A stretch of DNA of 58,442 nt from assembly GCA_024698715.1 (NCBI GenBank), contig JAILRA010000028.1, positions 1 through 58,442 on the forward strand, read 5' to 3'. The first letter of the stretch is position 1. Each line of letters starts with the position of its first letter. This document shows, in pieces, positions 15,349 through 24,745 of this stretch. Under the pieces are notes generated by a model. That model worked only from the letters and a program-made list of their open reading frames with translations, was not told where the DNA came from and did no database searches. This stretch comes from Lachnospiraceae bacterium. Lineage in GTDB: Bacteria; Bacillota; Clostridia; Lachnospirales; Lachnospiraceae. The translations under genes were made by a program, and so were the position numbers.

Positions 15349-16650
15349 TTAAATATTGTACTCAACCTCGATCTTCATATTGCAGTGATTCATCTTATCG
15401 CTTTCCTGCATCAGATCATAATCAAGTTCAAGAACCAGTCTGTCGGCAATCTCATTTAAAACGAATTCATGGCAGATAATATTTATCTCTATGTCTCCCA
15501 AAGGAGTATTATAGATCTGGCTGGTTGCTTCATCCGGTGTGATCAGCATCTCCGTATTGATCAAACCGGTTTTTTTGTATACAAGTTTTCTGTCGCTGAT
15601 TGTCAGAACGTTTTCTGTATCCGATCCGGTATCCGCATCTTTTTCATGATACTTAACGCTGATGGTTCCTCTTTTTTCGATAGCCACACAATCATATACG
15701 GACCTTAAGGTTTCTTCATCATCCATTGTCGACTGTATATTTATCTGTGCTTTTTTTCTGATTTCCTCGCTGCTTAAATCTTCAAAGCAGGTCACTATGA
15801 CATCACTGACTTCATCAAGTCTTCTTAATTCTACGGCTGCTCTTTCAGCATTTGCCTTATTGTCATAAAGGCCAAATACAGTAGGACCGCTTCCGCTCAT
15901 GAGCGAGTTCATCGCGCCGTGCTTTAACATTATATCTTTGATCTCTCCGATAAACGGATATTCCTTTATCGAAACGGTCTCAAGAATGTTTTCCATGTTT
16001 TCGGCTATGCCTTTAATGTCTTTGTTGTTTACACATTCTATAACCTTATCCATATCGGGATGCTTTTCGATTTTATCAAGTGCAAGATTGGAATAAACAA
16101 ATCCGGTCGAAACCCCGAAATTCGGTTTTGCCACCAGAACCGTGCAATACGGAATATCCGGAAGCCTGGTAAGTTTTTCGCCTATTCCTTCGGAAAGATA
16201 TGTTCCGCCATAGATACAGTAAGGAACATCAGCACCTATCGAAACTGCCATTTTGCAAAGTTCTTCTTCTGTGAGTCCGAGTCCGAAAAGTCTGTTCAGT
16301 CCTCTGAAAGCAGCAGCTGCATCAGAACTTCCACCGGCCATTCCCGCTGCGGTCGGAATGTTCTTTTGAAGTTCAATTTCAATGCCCTGTCTGACATTGT
16401 ATTTATCCAGGATCAGTCTCGCAGCTTTGACTATAAGATTGTTTTCGTCCGTGGGAAGATCGGGATCGTCGGTTACAAGACTGATTCCTTTTGTTTCCGG
16501 AGTAGTCGAAAAATACAGTTCGTCGCAGATGCCTATGGTCTGCATGACCATCTTTACATCATGATATCCGTCTTCTCTTTTTCTTAAAACATCCAGACCG
16601 AGATTTATCTTTGCATATGCTCGTTCTTTTACAGATTTGCTTATCGCCAT
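15349..16650 (-). CDS. ispE: IspE (CDP-ME kinase) fused to a DUF1934 domain
   Basis: The first 290 or so residues are 4-(cytidine 5'-diphospho)-2-C-methyl-D-erythritol kinase of the non-mevalonate isoprenoid pathway: AYAKINLGLDV (11-21), the GHMP ATP loop PTAAGMAGGSSDAA (99-112) and the C-terminal MSGSGPTVFGLY (251-262). The frame continues for about 140 residues with a DUF1934-like beta-rich domain (about 310-433; TGLINTEM, YNTPLGDIEI, LVLELDYDL). DUF1934 is normally a separate protein of about that size, as in YwiB of Bacillus. There is no stop or frameshift at the junction. An internal Met at about 309 could give a separate product. ATG 16650 has GGAGAAAAG upstream. Confidence 0.9.
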   Translation of the reverse strand: MAISKSVKERAYAKINLGLDVLRKREDGYHDVKMVMQTIGICDELYFSTTPETKGISLVTDDPDLPTDENNLIVKAARLILDKYNVRQGIEIELQKNIPTAAGMAGGSSDAAAAFRGLNRLFGLGLTEEELCKMAVSIGADVPYCIYGGTYLSEGIGEKLTRLPDIPYCTVLVAKPNFGVSTGFVYSNLALDKIEKHPDMDKVIECVNNKDIKGIAENMENILETVSIKEYPFIGEIKDIMLKHGAMNSLMSGSGPTVFGLYDNKANAERAAVELRRLDEVSDVIVTCFEDLSSEEIRKKAQINIQSTMDDEETLRSVYDCVAIEKRGTISVKYHEKDADTGSDTENVLTISDRKLVYKKTGLINTEMLITPDEATSQIYNTPLGDIEINIICHEFVLNEIADRLVLELDYDLMQESDKMNHCNMKIEVEYNI

Positions 16651-16666
16651 TTCTTTTCTCCGTACC

Positions 16667-16752
16667 GATCGAATTCGTCAAATGTATTCTCATTCCAAAA
16701 TATGCTAGATATCAAGATATTAATTCTTAAACATATACTCTGACGAACGATC
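16667..16752. promoter_or_regulatory. Interrupted inverted repeat between pyrD and ispE
   Basis: GATCG-AA-TTCGTCA at 16667-16680 is mirrored by TGACGAACGATC at 16741-16752, flanking a 60-nt AT-rich spacer. It has no T-run, so it is not an ordinary terminator; it may be an mRNA processing or regulatory structure. Confidence 0.35.
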
Positions 16753-16757
16753 CGTTT

Positions 16758-17657
16758 TTATACACATCCGATGATCTCGTTAATATCCGAAACATTATGA
16801 GTACGCATGTATTTTTCTATTCCGTCAACAACATCCATCGTTGCATAAGGATTGATGAAGTTTGCAGCACCGACAGCCACTGCCGATGCGCCTGCCATAA
16901 GAAACTCTACTGCATCTTCTCCCGTCATGATCCCGCCCATACCGATGATCGGAATCTTAACTGCCTTTGCGCACTGATAGACCATCCTTACAGCAACGGG
17001 TTTTATTGCAGGGCCGGACATTCCGCCGGTCTTGTTGGCAAGGACAAATCTTCTTCTTTCGATATCGATCTTCATTCCCGTGATCGTATTGATCAGAGAG
17101 ATCGCATCACTTCCCGCAGCCTCAGCCGCTTTTGCCATTTCGGTAATATCCGTCACATTAGGACTCAGTTTCATTATGATGGGTTTCTTCGAAACTTTTT
17201 TTATCCTGTCCGTTATATTGTACAGGTTATCCGCTTTCTGACCGAATGCTATCGCACCTTCCTTAACATTAGGACAGGATACGTTTATTTCATACATATC
17301 GACTGCTGTATCATTGAGTTTCTCAACGGTTTCAAGATAATCCTCAACAGATTTTCCGCATACGTTGACTATAACTTTTGTATCATACTTTGCAAGGAAC
17401 GGAAGGTCTCTTTCTATCATCACATCCACTCCGGGATTCTGAAGCCCTATGGCATTAAGCATTCCGCCGTATACTTCAGCCACTCTCGGTGTCGGATTGC
17501 CTTCCCAGGGAATGTTGCTCACGCCTTTGGTTACTACAGCACCGAGTCTGTTAAGATCAACGAATTGGGAATACTCCATTCCCGATCCGAATGTACCGGA
17601 TGCCGTCATGACCGGATTTTTAAATTCCACACCTGCTATGGTTACTTTTGTGTTCAT
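16758..17657 (-). CDS. pyrD: Dihydroorotate dehydrogenase B catalytic subunit
   Basis: The 299-residue flavoprotein oxidises dihydroorotate to orotate in pyrimidine synthesis. Family features are MTASGTFGSGMEY (about 18-30), the FMN-site catalytic cysteine region NVSCPNVKEG (about 124-133) and GMGGIMTGEDAVEFLMAGA (about 242-260). It is of the class 1B (NAD-linked) type because it is directly preceded by its electron-transfer partner PyrK, sharing one base. Confidence 0.94.
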   Translation of the reverse strand: MNTKVTIAGVEFKNPVMTASGTFGSGMEYSQFVDLNRLGAVVTKGVSNIPWEGNPTPRVAEVYGGMLNAIGLQNPGVDVMIERDLPFLAKYDTKVIVNVCGKSVEDYLETVEKLNDTAVDMYEINVSCPNVKEGAIAFGQKADNLYNITDRIKKVSKKPIIMKLSPNVTDITEMAKAAEAAGSDAISLINTITGMKIDIERRRFVLANKTGGMSGPAIKPVAVRMVYQCAKAVKIPIIGMGGIMTGEDAVEFLMAGASAVAVGAANFINPYATMDVVDGIEKYMRTHNVSDINEIIGCV

Positions 17658-18439
17658 CAGATATCCACCTCCTCGGCATCAAATACCGGTCCTTCGGTAC
17701 ATATTCTGGTATTGTTAACATGTGAATGATGATCCTTTGCAACTGTTTTGCATACACAGCCGAGACAAGCTCCCACTCCGCAGGCCATTCTTTCTTCAAG
17801 TGAGATATATGCCTGAATATTATTATCTTTGGCATACTGCTTTATGGCACGAAGCATCGGCATCGGTCCGCATGCCATGATCACGTCGGGTTTAAGTCCC
17901 GTGCAGGCTTTCGCTGCATCGATAACATTGCCTTTGACACCCACGCTTCCGTCTTCAGTTGAAATATAAACTTTCGAATACTGCATGAATTCTTCGGAAA
18001 GGAACATATCTCTGTTCCTGTATCCAAGGAAGGAATGAACGTCTTCGCCTTTCAAAATTTTGGCAACACCGAGCATGGGCGGAATGCCTATTCCGCCTCC
18101 CATTAAAACTATGCATTTTCCTTTTACCTCATCAACAGGAAATCCGTTTCCGAGATTGGCAAGGATCTTAACTTTATCGCCTTCATTAAGAGTCGAAAAT
18201 TCACTCGTACCTTTTCCGGCCACTCTGTATACGAGACGGGTTGTTCCCTCAGCTGTATCCGTTTCGCAAATGCTTATCGGACGCATGAGAAGGGTATCTT
18301 TTGATTTTGGATATACACCGACAAACTGTCCGGGTGAAGCAAATTTTGCACCTTCGTTTTTGATCACGAGGCTGAAAATTCCTTCGGAAAGTCTTTCCTG
18401 CGATATCACTTTTCCTTCATCGATTTTTCTGTAAAACAT
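17657..18439 (-). CDS. pyrK: Dihydroorotate dehydrogenase B electron-transfer subunit
   Basis: The 260-residue protein has an FAD-binding ferredoxin-reductase domain (MRPISICETD at about 52), an NAD-binding region (VLMGGGIGIPPMLG at about 109) and a C-terminal [2Fe-2S] site with ACGVGACLGCVCK and a final Cys (about 217-229 and 248). It moves electrons from PyrD to NAD+. It lies between pyrC and pyrD. Confidence 0.93.
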   Translation of the reverse strand: MFYRKIDEGKVISQERLSEGIFSLVIKNEGAKFASPGQFVGVYPKSKDTLLMRPISICETDTAEGTTRLVYRVAGKGTSEFSTLNEGDKVKILANLGNGFPVDEVKGKCIVLMGGGIGIPPMLGVAKILKGEDVHSFLGYRNRDMFLSEEFMQYSKVYISTEDGSVGVKGNVIDAAKACTGLKPDVIMACGPMPMLRAIKQYAKDNNIQAYISLEERMACGVGACLGCVCKTVAKDHHSHVNNTRICTEGPVFDAEEVDI

Positions 18440-18473
18440 TTAATCCTCTGTCCTTCTTTTTTTATATAAAATT

Positions 18474-19823
18474 TTATCTTTTAAAAACAACTTTTCCGTT
18501 GCAGACAGTCATCTTTATTCTTCCCGTAAGTTCTTCACCGATAAAAGGTGAATTGTGTGATTTAGAATATAAATCGCTTTCGCTTACAGTCCATTTTTCG
18601 TTAATATCCGCAATAGTTATATCTGCTTTTTTCCCGACCGAAAGAGTTCCCCTGTCAAATCCGTAAAGCACTGCCGGATTCACGGTCAGTTTTCTTACCA
18701 CGTCGGAAAGGCTCATTCCTGCTTCGTTGCAAAGATGCGTCACGCAGAGTGCGAATGCCGTTTCAAGTCCGATCATTCCGCTCGGTGCTTCGGTGATGCT
18801 CTTCTCTTTTTCTTCCTTCGAATGAGGTGCATGATCTGTTGCGATCAGATCTATCGTGCCATCCTTCAGCCCCTCGATTATTGCCAGTCTGTCTGTTTCC
18901 TCTCTGAACGGCGGATTGAGTTTTGCAAGCGTACCTTTTTTTATAAGAGCTTCTTCGGTTAAAGATATATGCTGCGGTGTGGCTTCCGCATGAATATGTC
19001 TTACGAAAGAACTTCTCTCACCTTCTCCGGATCCGTTCTTCTGAGAGAGCATATCTTCTTTCAGTGCGTTCCTGACCAGTTCCACCCCTTCTTTGGTGGA
19101 AATATGCTGTACGTCTATCACACCGTTTTCTTCAAGTGCTATCTTAAGATCCCTTTTTATAAGACTAGCTTCCGCTTCGGCCGGCGAACCGTAAACTTCG
19201 AAAAACTCGGAAGCACGGCCGTGATTGATGCCGTTATTCTTTATAAGATTTTTATCCTCTTCATGAAGACTGACCGGAAGTCCTTTTGCTTTTTTAAAAG
19301 CTTCACGTAAAATGCTTTCATCCATGAGAGGAATACCGTCGTCGGTAAACCCTACGGCACCGTGTTTTACCATCTCGTCAAAATCGGTGAGTTTTTCACC
19401 TTTAAGTCCTATGGTAACAGCCGAGCACGACTCAACATTTATCGCCGTCTCTTTTCCCTTATTCAGAACATATTCGAGCGTCTCGACATTATCCACGACG
19501 GGTTTTGTATTGCACATTAAAACAACCGTAGTGTAACCGCCTGCCGCTGCTGCCTTTGCTCCGCTAGAGATATCCTCTTTATATTCGAATCCGGGATCTC
19601 TGAAATGTGAATGCACATCTATGAATCCGGGCATTACAGCAAAACCCGAGGCATCAATTGTCTCGACTTCGTCACCATTTTCCGATATGTCCGTTTTATC
19701 GGACATATCATTATTCGGTTTCACATACAGGATCTTGTCATCGGAAAAAGCTATATCACCGCAGCAATCGATATTATTTGCAGGATCGATTATTCTTCCA
19801 TTTTTGATGACAGTTATTTTCAT
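18474..19823 (-). CDS. pyrC: Dihydroorotase
   Basis: This 449-residue class I dihydroorotase cyclises carbamoyl aspartate. It shows the metal motif DVHSHFRDPG (about 70-79), EDKNL and HIS/HAEATPQH histidines (about 210-300) and ATDHAPHSKEEKE (about 340-352). It is the first pyr gene in a pyrC-pyrK-pyrD series, with 34 bp to pyrK. No PyrR-type attenuator was recognised upstream. Confidence 0.93.
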   Translation of the reverse strand: MKITVIKNGRIIDPANNIDCCGDIAFSDDKILYVKPNNDMSDKTDISENGDEVETIDASGFAVMPGFIDVHSHFRDPGFEYKEDISSGAKAAAAGGYTTVVLMCNTKPVVDNVETLEYVLNKGKETAINVESCSAVTIGLKGEKLTDFDEMVKHGAVGFTDDGIPLMDESILREAFKKAKGLPVSLHEEDKNLIKNNGINHGRASEFFEVYGSPAEAEASLIKRDLKIALEENGVIDVQHISTKEGVELVRNALKEDMLSQKNGSGEGERSSFVRHIHAEATPQHISLTEEALIKKGTLAKLNPPFREETDRLAIIEGLKDGTIDLIATDHAPHSKEEKEKSITEAPSGMIGLETAFALCVTHLCNEAGMSLSDVVRKLTVNPAVLYGFDRGTLSVGKKADITIADINEKWTVSESDLYSKSHNSPFIGEELTGRIKMTVCNGKVVFKR

Positions 19824-19881
19824 ACCTGATTTTCCTTTGATATTTTAATATGAACTTCATCTTTAAACATTCTTAGGCAGA

Positions 19882-22800
19882 TTAAAAACTAATATATTTA
19901 AAATCCGAAACGCCTTCTTTATAAACCTTGGATTTTCTGCCGTTGTATATCTTTATATATGTATAATCCGAAACGCCTTCTTTATAAACCTTGGATTTTC
20001 TGCCGTTATATGTCTTAATATCAAACATATTGCCCTGACCCTTGGTTCTGTAGATCACTTTCTTTCGGCTGAGTGCCGTCACGTTCATGTCCAGACTGCT
20101 GCCGATCTCCTTGATCGTCTTTCCGTTATACATGGCTATTTTGTAAAAGCCTTCATCGTCGCTCACCTGATATGCAAATACAAAATCCTTGCCGTACTCC
20201 GTTTTGTCCACGCTTCCGGGCTGAATGTTTCTGGCTACAAGAGTTTCTTTTGAATAAAGATCCTTGTTTCCCGAACCATCATCTTTGCATACAAATATAT
20301 ATCCGTCATCAAGGTACTCAACAGTATCGACATTCGAACTCTCGATGGTAACTTTCTTTTTATTTCCGATTCCTTTGGAAGATATGGAATAAAGATTGGA
20401 TACTCCGGTCGCCGCATCACGACTTATAAAATATGCTTTCTTTTTGTCCGCACCGACCATCTGCATGCCCTGTCCGGGAGTGAAATCTTTGAGAATGTAT
20501 TCTTTTCCGTCCTTAATGAATTTCCAGTTTCCGTCACCTGACATGGTCATAAGGGACGAATATCCGAATTCTTTGCCGAAGACTCTTCTTCCGTCATCAC
20601 TGACCTTTTTCGGCTTTTTGGATTTAAATGAGAAATACCACAGATTCGAATCCGTATCCGTGTAATACAGTTTGTTTCCTTCTTCTTTTGCAATATAGAT
20701 ATCTCTTGCATCAGCCGCGATATTGATGATCTTCTTGCCCGATCTACTGATGAACAGACCTTCGTTCTTCATGTAAATTACATTCTTCAGTTTTTCATCG
20801 GTATAGGTGATCCCGTTTACACCCTCATCAAGTGCTTTAAGTGTATCCGGCTTGTCAATGCGCATGCTGCAGAGATTGCCCGAATACGTACGATAAACTA
20901 TTTCTTTTTTGTTTTTGCCAAGATAATAGATCTCGACATTTTCCGCAACAAGATTGGTCTCACTGTTTTTTGCATTCAGTGTGTAGAGATTATTGTTTGA
21001 AAGATAAAGTATCCTGTTTTTGTTCAAAACATCATACTTCTTAACTTTACCTTCTACGGTCTGTATGTCTTTGCCTTTTTTCACATAATGCAGATCGTAA
21101 TTTGCCTCACTGCCCGTAGCATAATAGAAATATTTTCCGTCATAACGAAGCGGAACATTTTCGTTTTCCGTATCCCATACCATCATGTTTTGGGATTCGG
21201 CTATCGTGCTGTCTTCTATCACACCTTTTACTATATATGACGAATTGATCTGATATACGATCTCGCCCTGTGTGGCCTTTTTATAATTATTATGTCTGAC
21301 GATCCCGAATACTATTGCTGCAATGATCAGTACAACCGCAACAATTGCCACTATGATCATCAACTGTTTTCTTGCACTTTCTTTTTCTTTCTGATCGGCA
21401 CTCTTCTGCTTTTTCGATGCCTTAGTTTCGGTTGTCGTGCCGGCCGGTTCCGTCGCAGAATTTACAGCCGAAGCATTCTCTTTTGCTTCCGCTTCCGTCT
21501 TGGCTCCGACATTCTTTATCTCGCTCATGAGTTCATCGAGATCCGCATTCGCAACACTTGATTTTTTGAAAAGTTTTTCTTCTCTTTTTTCGAATTCAAC
21601 ATCGTCTTTGGTAAGTTCATCTAGGATCCTGTTAAACTTCATACCGTTAGAAGCTTTAAGAAGGACCGTATCGTCTTTCTTTATAAATGTCTTGAGTTTT
21701 TCTATGGTCTCGTCAACCGTTTCAAAATAGATCACTTCCGTGTTTTCATTCACGGAGCCGATACTCATGGCCTTGTCGTACATTTTTTTCGAAAGAGGTC
21801 CGACGCAGCAGATTGTATTGATTCCTTTTTTCGCTGCGTATTCACCTATTTCTTCATGGCTTCTGTCTTCATTTTCGCCCTGCTCATACATATCGCCCAG
21901 TATTGCCACTGTGGGCGTAATTGCTTCGGTAAGAAGATCCAGAGCGGATTTCATGGATTCGGGACTTGCATTGTAACAGTCATCTATAATTGTGATGCCG
22001 TTCTTTTGCATCAGGTTGTTTCTGCCCTGAAGTGATTTTGCCATTGAAATACCAAAGCTCACCTGTTCGGGTGTCAGCTCAAGGATTCTGGCTACGCTTA
22101 CGGCTGCAAGAGCATCGCAGATCATATGTCTTCCGGCAAGAGGAACGCTTATGTCAAATATCCCTTCTCCGTTTTCAACTGTACACTCGCTTCCCCAGAG
22201 ACCTCTGTTCAGTATTTTGGTCGGATGAACCTCGTTCGTTTCATCAAAACCGAATGTTATGGGTTTCTTTCCGTTAACATCATCGATCTTCGAAAGTCTC
22301 TCGTCATCTCCGCATACGCATACATATCCCTCGGGATTCATATGCTCGAATATCTCCGTCTTGGCTTTAAACACACCGTCAAGAGAACCCAGTGTTTCAA
22401 GATGACATGTACTTATATTCGTAATGACACAGATATCAGGCTTTGCGATTTCGGAAAGCTGTCTCATTTCTCCGAATTCACTGATACCCATTTCGAGAAC
22501 AGCCACTTCATTGTTCTCACTTATGTTTAAAACAGAAAGAGGCAATCCGATAAGATTGTTCTGATTTTTGCTGGTCCTGTATACATTGTATTTTTGAGAA
22601 AGAACGGTAGCTATAAATTCTTTGGTCGTAGTCTTTCCTATACTGCCGGTAACGCCTACAACTTTTACCGAAAGTTTTTCCCTGTAATAGGTCGCGATCT
22701 TTTTTAATGCCTCAACGGTATTCTCAACAACTATGCAAATTCCTTCTTCGCCTTCGGGAACATGCTCGCACACCACTGCCGCCGCACCGTTATCAAATGC

Positions 22801-22980
22801 CGCCTTGATGTAATCGTGACCGTCGACCTTTTCTCCTTTGAATGCAAAAAAGAGATAATCTTTTTCCACTTTTCTGGAGTCGATCGCCGCTCCTTCGATC
22901 TCTTTATCCTTAAATTCATCTCCGTTTACAAGTTTTCCGTTGCAAGCTTCGACAATATTACCGACAGTTAAATTTTTCAT
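19882..22980 (-). CDS. murF: MurF fused to a transmembrane helix and an extracytoplasmic propeller-like domain
   Basis: I start at ATG 22980, which has GGAGG 7 nt upstream; an in-frame extension to 23013 lacks this. Residues 1 to about 460 are UDP-MurNAc-tripeptide:D-Ala-D-Ala ligase: Mur ATP loop GVTGSIGKTTTKEF (about 108-121), QNNLIGLPLS (about 140), NAS substrate site (about 337) and LLKASNGMKFNRILDEL near 440. A charged Ala/Thr/Lys-rich linker leads to one transmembrane helix (about 540-561) with positive charges on its N-terminal side. About 465 residues follow, made of short beta-type repeats (NNNLYTL, SNLWYFS, KNLYS-like), resembling DUF5050/TolB-like propellers. Normal MurF ends at about 460. 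The C-terminus holds a 21-residue tandem duplication. It lies directly downstream of ddl, which makes its substrate. Confidence 0.9.
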   Translation of the reverse strand: MKNLTVGNIVEACNGKLVNGDEFKDKEIEGAAIDSRKVEKDYLFFAFKGEKVDGHDYIKAAFDNGAAAVVCEHVPEGEEGICIVVENTVEALKKIATYYREKLSVKVVGVTGSIGKTTTKEFIATVLSQKYNVYRTSKNQNNLIGLPLSVLNISENNEVAVLEMGISEFGEMRQLSEIAKPDICVITNISTCHLETLGSLDGVFKAKTEIFEHMNPEGYVCVCGDDERLSKIDDVNGKKPITFGFDETNEVHPTKILNRGLWGSECTVENGEGIFDISVPLAGRHMICDALAAVSVARILELTPEQVSFGISMAKSLQGRNNLMQKNGITIIDDCYNASPESMKSALDLLTEAITPTVAILGDMYEQGENEDRSHEEIGEYAAKKGINTICCVGPLSKKMYDKAMSIGSVNENTEVIYFETVDETIEKLKTFIKKDDTVLLKASNGMKFNRILDELTKDDVEFEKREEKLFKKSSVANADLDELMSEIKNVGAKTEAEAKENASAVNSATEPAGTTTETKASKKQKSADQKEKESARKQLMIIVAIVAVVLIIAAIVFGIVRHNNYKKATQGEIVYQINSSYIVKGVIEDSTIAESQNMMVWDTENENVPLRYDGKYFYYATGSEANYDLHYVKKGKDIQTVEGKVKKYDVLNKNRILYLSNNNLYTLNAKNSETNLVAENVEIYYLGKNKKEIVYRTYSGNLCSMRIDKPDTLKALDEGVNGITYTDEKLKNVIYMKNEGLFISRSGKKIINIAADARDIYIAKEEGNKLYYTDTDSNLWYFSFKSKKPKKVSDDGRRVFGKEFGYSSLMTMSGDGNWKFIKDGKEYILKDFTPGQGMQMVGADKKKAYFISRDAATGVSNLYSISSKGIGNKKKVTIESSNVDTVEYLDDGYIFVCKDDGSGNKDLYSKETLVARNIQPGSVDKTEYGKDFVFAYQVSDDEGFYKIAMYNGKTIKEIGSSLDMNVTALSRKKVIYRTKGQGNMFDIKTYNGRKSKVYKEGVSDYTYIKIYNGRKSKVYKEGVSDFKYISF
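19902..20027 (-). repeat. 63-bp tandem duplication in the murF fusion
   Basis: Two consecutive 63-bp units (starting at 19902 and 19965) encode YNGRKSKVYKEGVSD followed by six further residues each. The units are almost identical in DNA for over 45 bp and diverge at one end. The period is 21 codons, so the frame is kept. Confidence 0.85.
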
Positions 22981-23052
22981 TTTTTCCTCCGGCTGATTTT
23001 TCTTAAAAACCACAATATCTTGAAATTAAATCTAAATTTAATTTAATGCCCC

Positions 23053-24093
23053 TTATTCATACTTCTTGAGAGATATTTCTATTATTTTCTCGCAAAGTGA
23101 CGGATAATCAATTTCTATAACTTGTGCCTCCTGCGGGATCAAGGAAGTGGGTGTCATGCCCGGGATCGTGTTGGCTTCGAGGCAAAAATCCCTTCCTTCC
23201 TCATCCAGAATGAAGTCAATGCGTGCGTAGGTTTTAATGTGCAAAGCCTTGAATGCAGCCTCTGCACTTTTCTGAATTTTCATTGTATCTTCATCGGAAA
23301 TTTTTGCGGGACAGGTCTCGATCGTGCTGCCGGCCTGATACTTATTCTTATAATCATAGAATCCGCTCACAGGTTCGATCTCGACAACGGGAAGTGCTTT
23401 TCCGTCAAGCACACCACATGTCAGTTCACGTCCCTTAATGTACTGTTCCATCAGCACATGATTGTCAAGTTTAAAACATTCTTCCATGGCAGTACGTGCT
23501 TCTTCTTCATTGTCCACGATGAAAACTCCGACACTGGATCCGCCGTTAGGTGCCTTGACCACCATAGGGAATCCTATTTCCTTAATTCCGTCGTCAAAAC
23601 ATTTCGGACATCTTAAAGTAAAAGCTTTCGGTGTACGGATATTGTTCATTATGAAGAAATCCTTGGTGATCGACTTATCCATACAAATGGCACTGCTAAG
23701 ATAATCCGTGCCCGTATATTTTACCTGCATAAGATCAAGTGCGGCCTGAATCCTTCCGTCCTCTCCGTTTGCTCCGTGAAGCGCCATGAAAACGATATCC
23801 GATGCCATACAGATCTCACGAACATTCTCTCCGAAGAAATCTTTGCTGTCACCCTTGAGCGTTTTGATATGATCCTGATCGGGATTGTCTTCTCTTATCT
23901 TTCCGATGCCTTCCGACCAGTCTCTGTCATCGTTGAAGATATTCGATACGTCAACATCCTTCACACCGAGATATACATCAACAAGCACAACTTTATGTCC
24001 TTTTGATCTTAATGCTTCATATACCATTTTGCCGGACATGAGAGAAACATCTCTTTCCGTTGAATTGCCTCCTGCCAGTACAGTTATATTCAT
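23053..24093 (-). CDS. ddl: D-alanine--D-alanine ligase
   Basis: The 346-residue ATP-grasp enzyme joins two D-alanines for peptidoglycan. Motifs include the N-terminal LAGGNSTERDVSL (5-17), ALHGANGEDG (about 103-112), the Lys/Ser ATP loop PNGGSSVGVF (about 182-191), EANTIPGMTPTSLIPQEA near the C-terminus and KYQAGSTIE in the substrate loop. The latter is consistent with a D-Ala rather than a D-lactate ligase, but that is not certain. The stop is 72 bp before the MurF start, so the two probably share an operon. Confidence 0.93.
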   Translation of the reverse strand: MNITVLAGGNSTERDVSLMSGKMVYEALRSKGHKVVLVDVYLGVKDVDVSNIFNDDRDWSEGIGKIREDNPDQDHIKTLKGDSKDFFGENVREICMASDIVFMALHGANGEDGRIQAALDLMQVKYTGTDYLSSAICMDKSITKDFFIMNNIRTPKAFTLRCPKCFDDGIKEIGFPMVVKAPNGGSSVGVFIVDNEEEARTAMEECFKLDNHVLMEQYIKGRELTCGVLDGKALPVVEIEPVSGFYDYKNKYQAGSTIETCPAKISDEDTMKIQKSAEAAFKALHIKTYARIDFILDEEGRDFCLEANTIPGMTPTSLIPQEAQVIEIDYPSLCEKIIEISLKKYE

Positions 24094-24213
24094 TTTGAAA
24101 ACTCCTTTTAATCTGAATCAATATAAATATCATATGCACAAAAATGATCGGACCACCATCTGCAAAAAAAAATTATCGCATGGCGTTAATGTGCACACTC
24201 CTAAATATTATAC

Positions 24214-24242
24214 AACTTTCTGTTCAAATGTGAAATAATATG
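24214..24242 (-). promoter_or_regulatory. Predicted promoter of ddl
   Basis: On the minus strand TTTCAC and TATAAT are separated by 17 nt, with TATAAT at about 24214-24219. It lies about 120 bp upstream of the ddl start, leaving a leader with an unusual run of T residues. Confidence 0.5.
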
Positions 24243-24333
24243 CGAATGCATAAGTGAAATGTAAATAATCGGTTTAAGAATTATGTATATGATCCGTTAA
24301 GGAAATAACCGGAAATGATTCCCACAATGAAAA

Positions 24334-24379
24334 AGGAAACCGTGTCACCAGCCACTCTCGGGCTTTCACACCGTTTCCT
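24334..24379 (-). terminator. Nested hairpin terminator in the ddl-aconitase gap
   Basis: AGGAAACCGTGT (24334-24345) pairs with ACACCGTTTCCT (24368-24379) with one mismatch; inside is an AGCC/GGCT stem. Five A residues on the left give the T-tract on the minus strand. It follows the putative gene remnant at 24411-24745. Confidence 0.65.
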
Positions 24380-24410
24380 ATTTCAACTTTTCTAAATTCA
24401 TTTCGACACC

Positions 24411-24745
24411 TCATCGATCTTGAGCACCGATATCGACTAATGTCGACAGCTCTCGGAGGACATCATCTTCGATCTTGGTCCTCCCTTCCTTTAAATCTTC
24501 CGGTGTTAAAATTCCTACTTCCGTATCCAATCAATCCGTCCCGCTTAACTTTCAACTTTCTTGTCACAGAATTCAACAAAAACCGTCACATTTTCATTAT
24601 TATTATCTAAGAAAACAAGAAAATTAAAATTTAAGGTTCGGGATCAAAATTCAACTTCACCAGCAATCTTAAAACCTTCGATTTCAAAGGGTAACTGTTT
24701 GTTCCTTTTGATTGATATAACTATACCACGTCTGGAAATAAAAAA
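24411..24745 (-). pseudogene. Probable decayed gene
   Basis: On the minus strand one frame reads ISRRGIVISIKRNKQLPFEI and continues to GEVEF before a stop. The same frame then reads on through LNFNFLVFLDNNNENVTVFV to KKVES and a second stop. After a frame change a 39-codon segment (24411-24530) contains ILTPEDLKEG and DDVLRELSTLVDIGAQDR. The pieces look protein-like, whereas no frame is open throughout and no Shine-Dalgarno or ATG is visible. A terminator follows. The plus-strand frame at 24561-24782 is serine-rich and looks like an antisense shadow. I do not recognise the family. Confidence 0.35.

Noticed and set aside
16797..17729. 310-codon plus-strand ORF
   Set aside because: It is the antisense of pyrD/pyrK, rich in His, Cys and Ser, with no plausible start signal.
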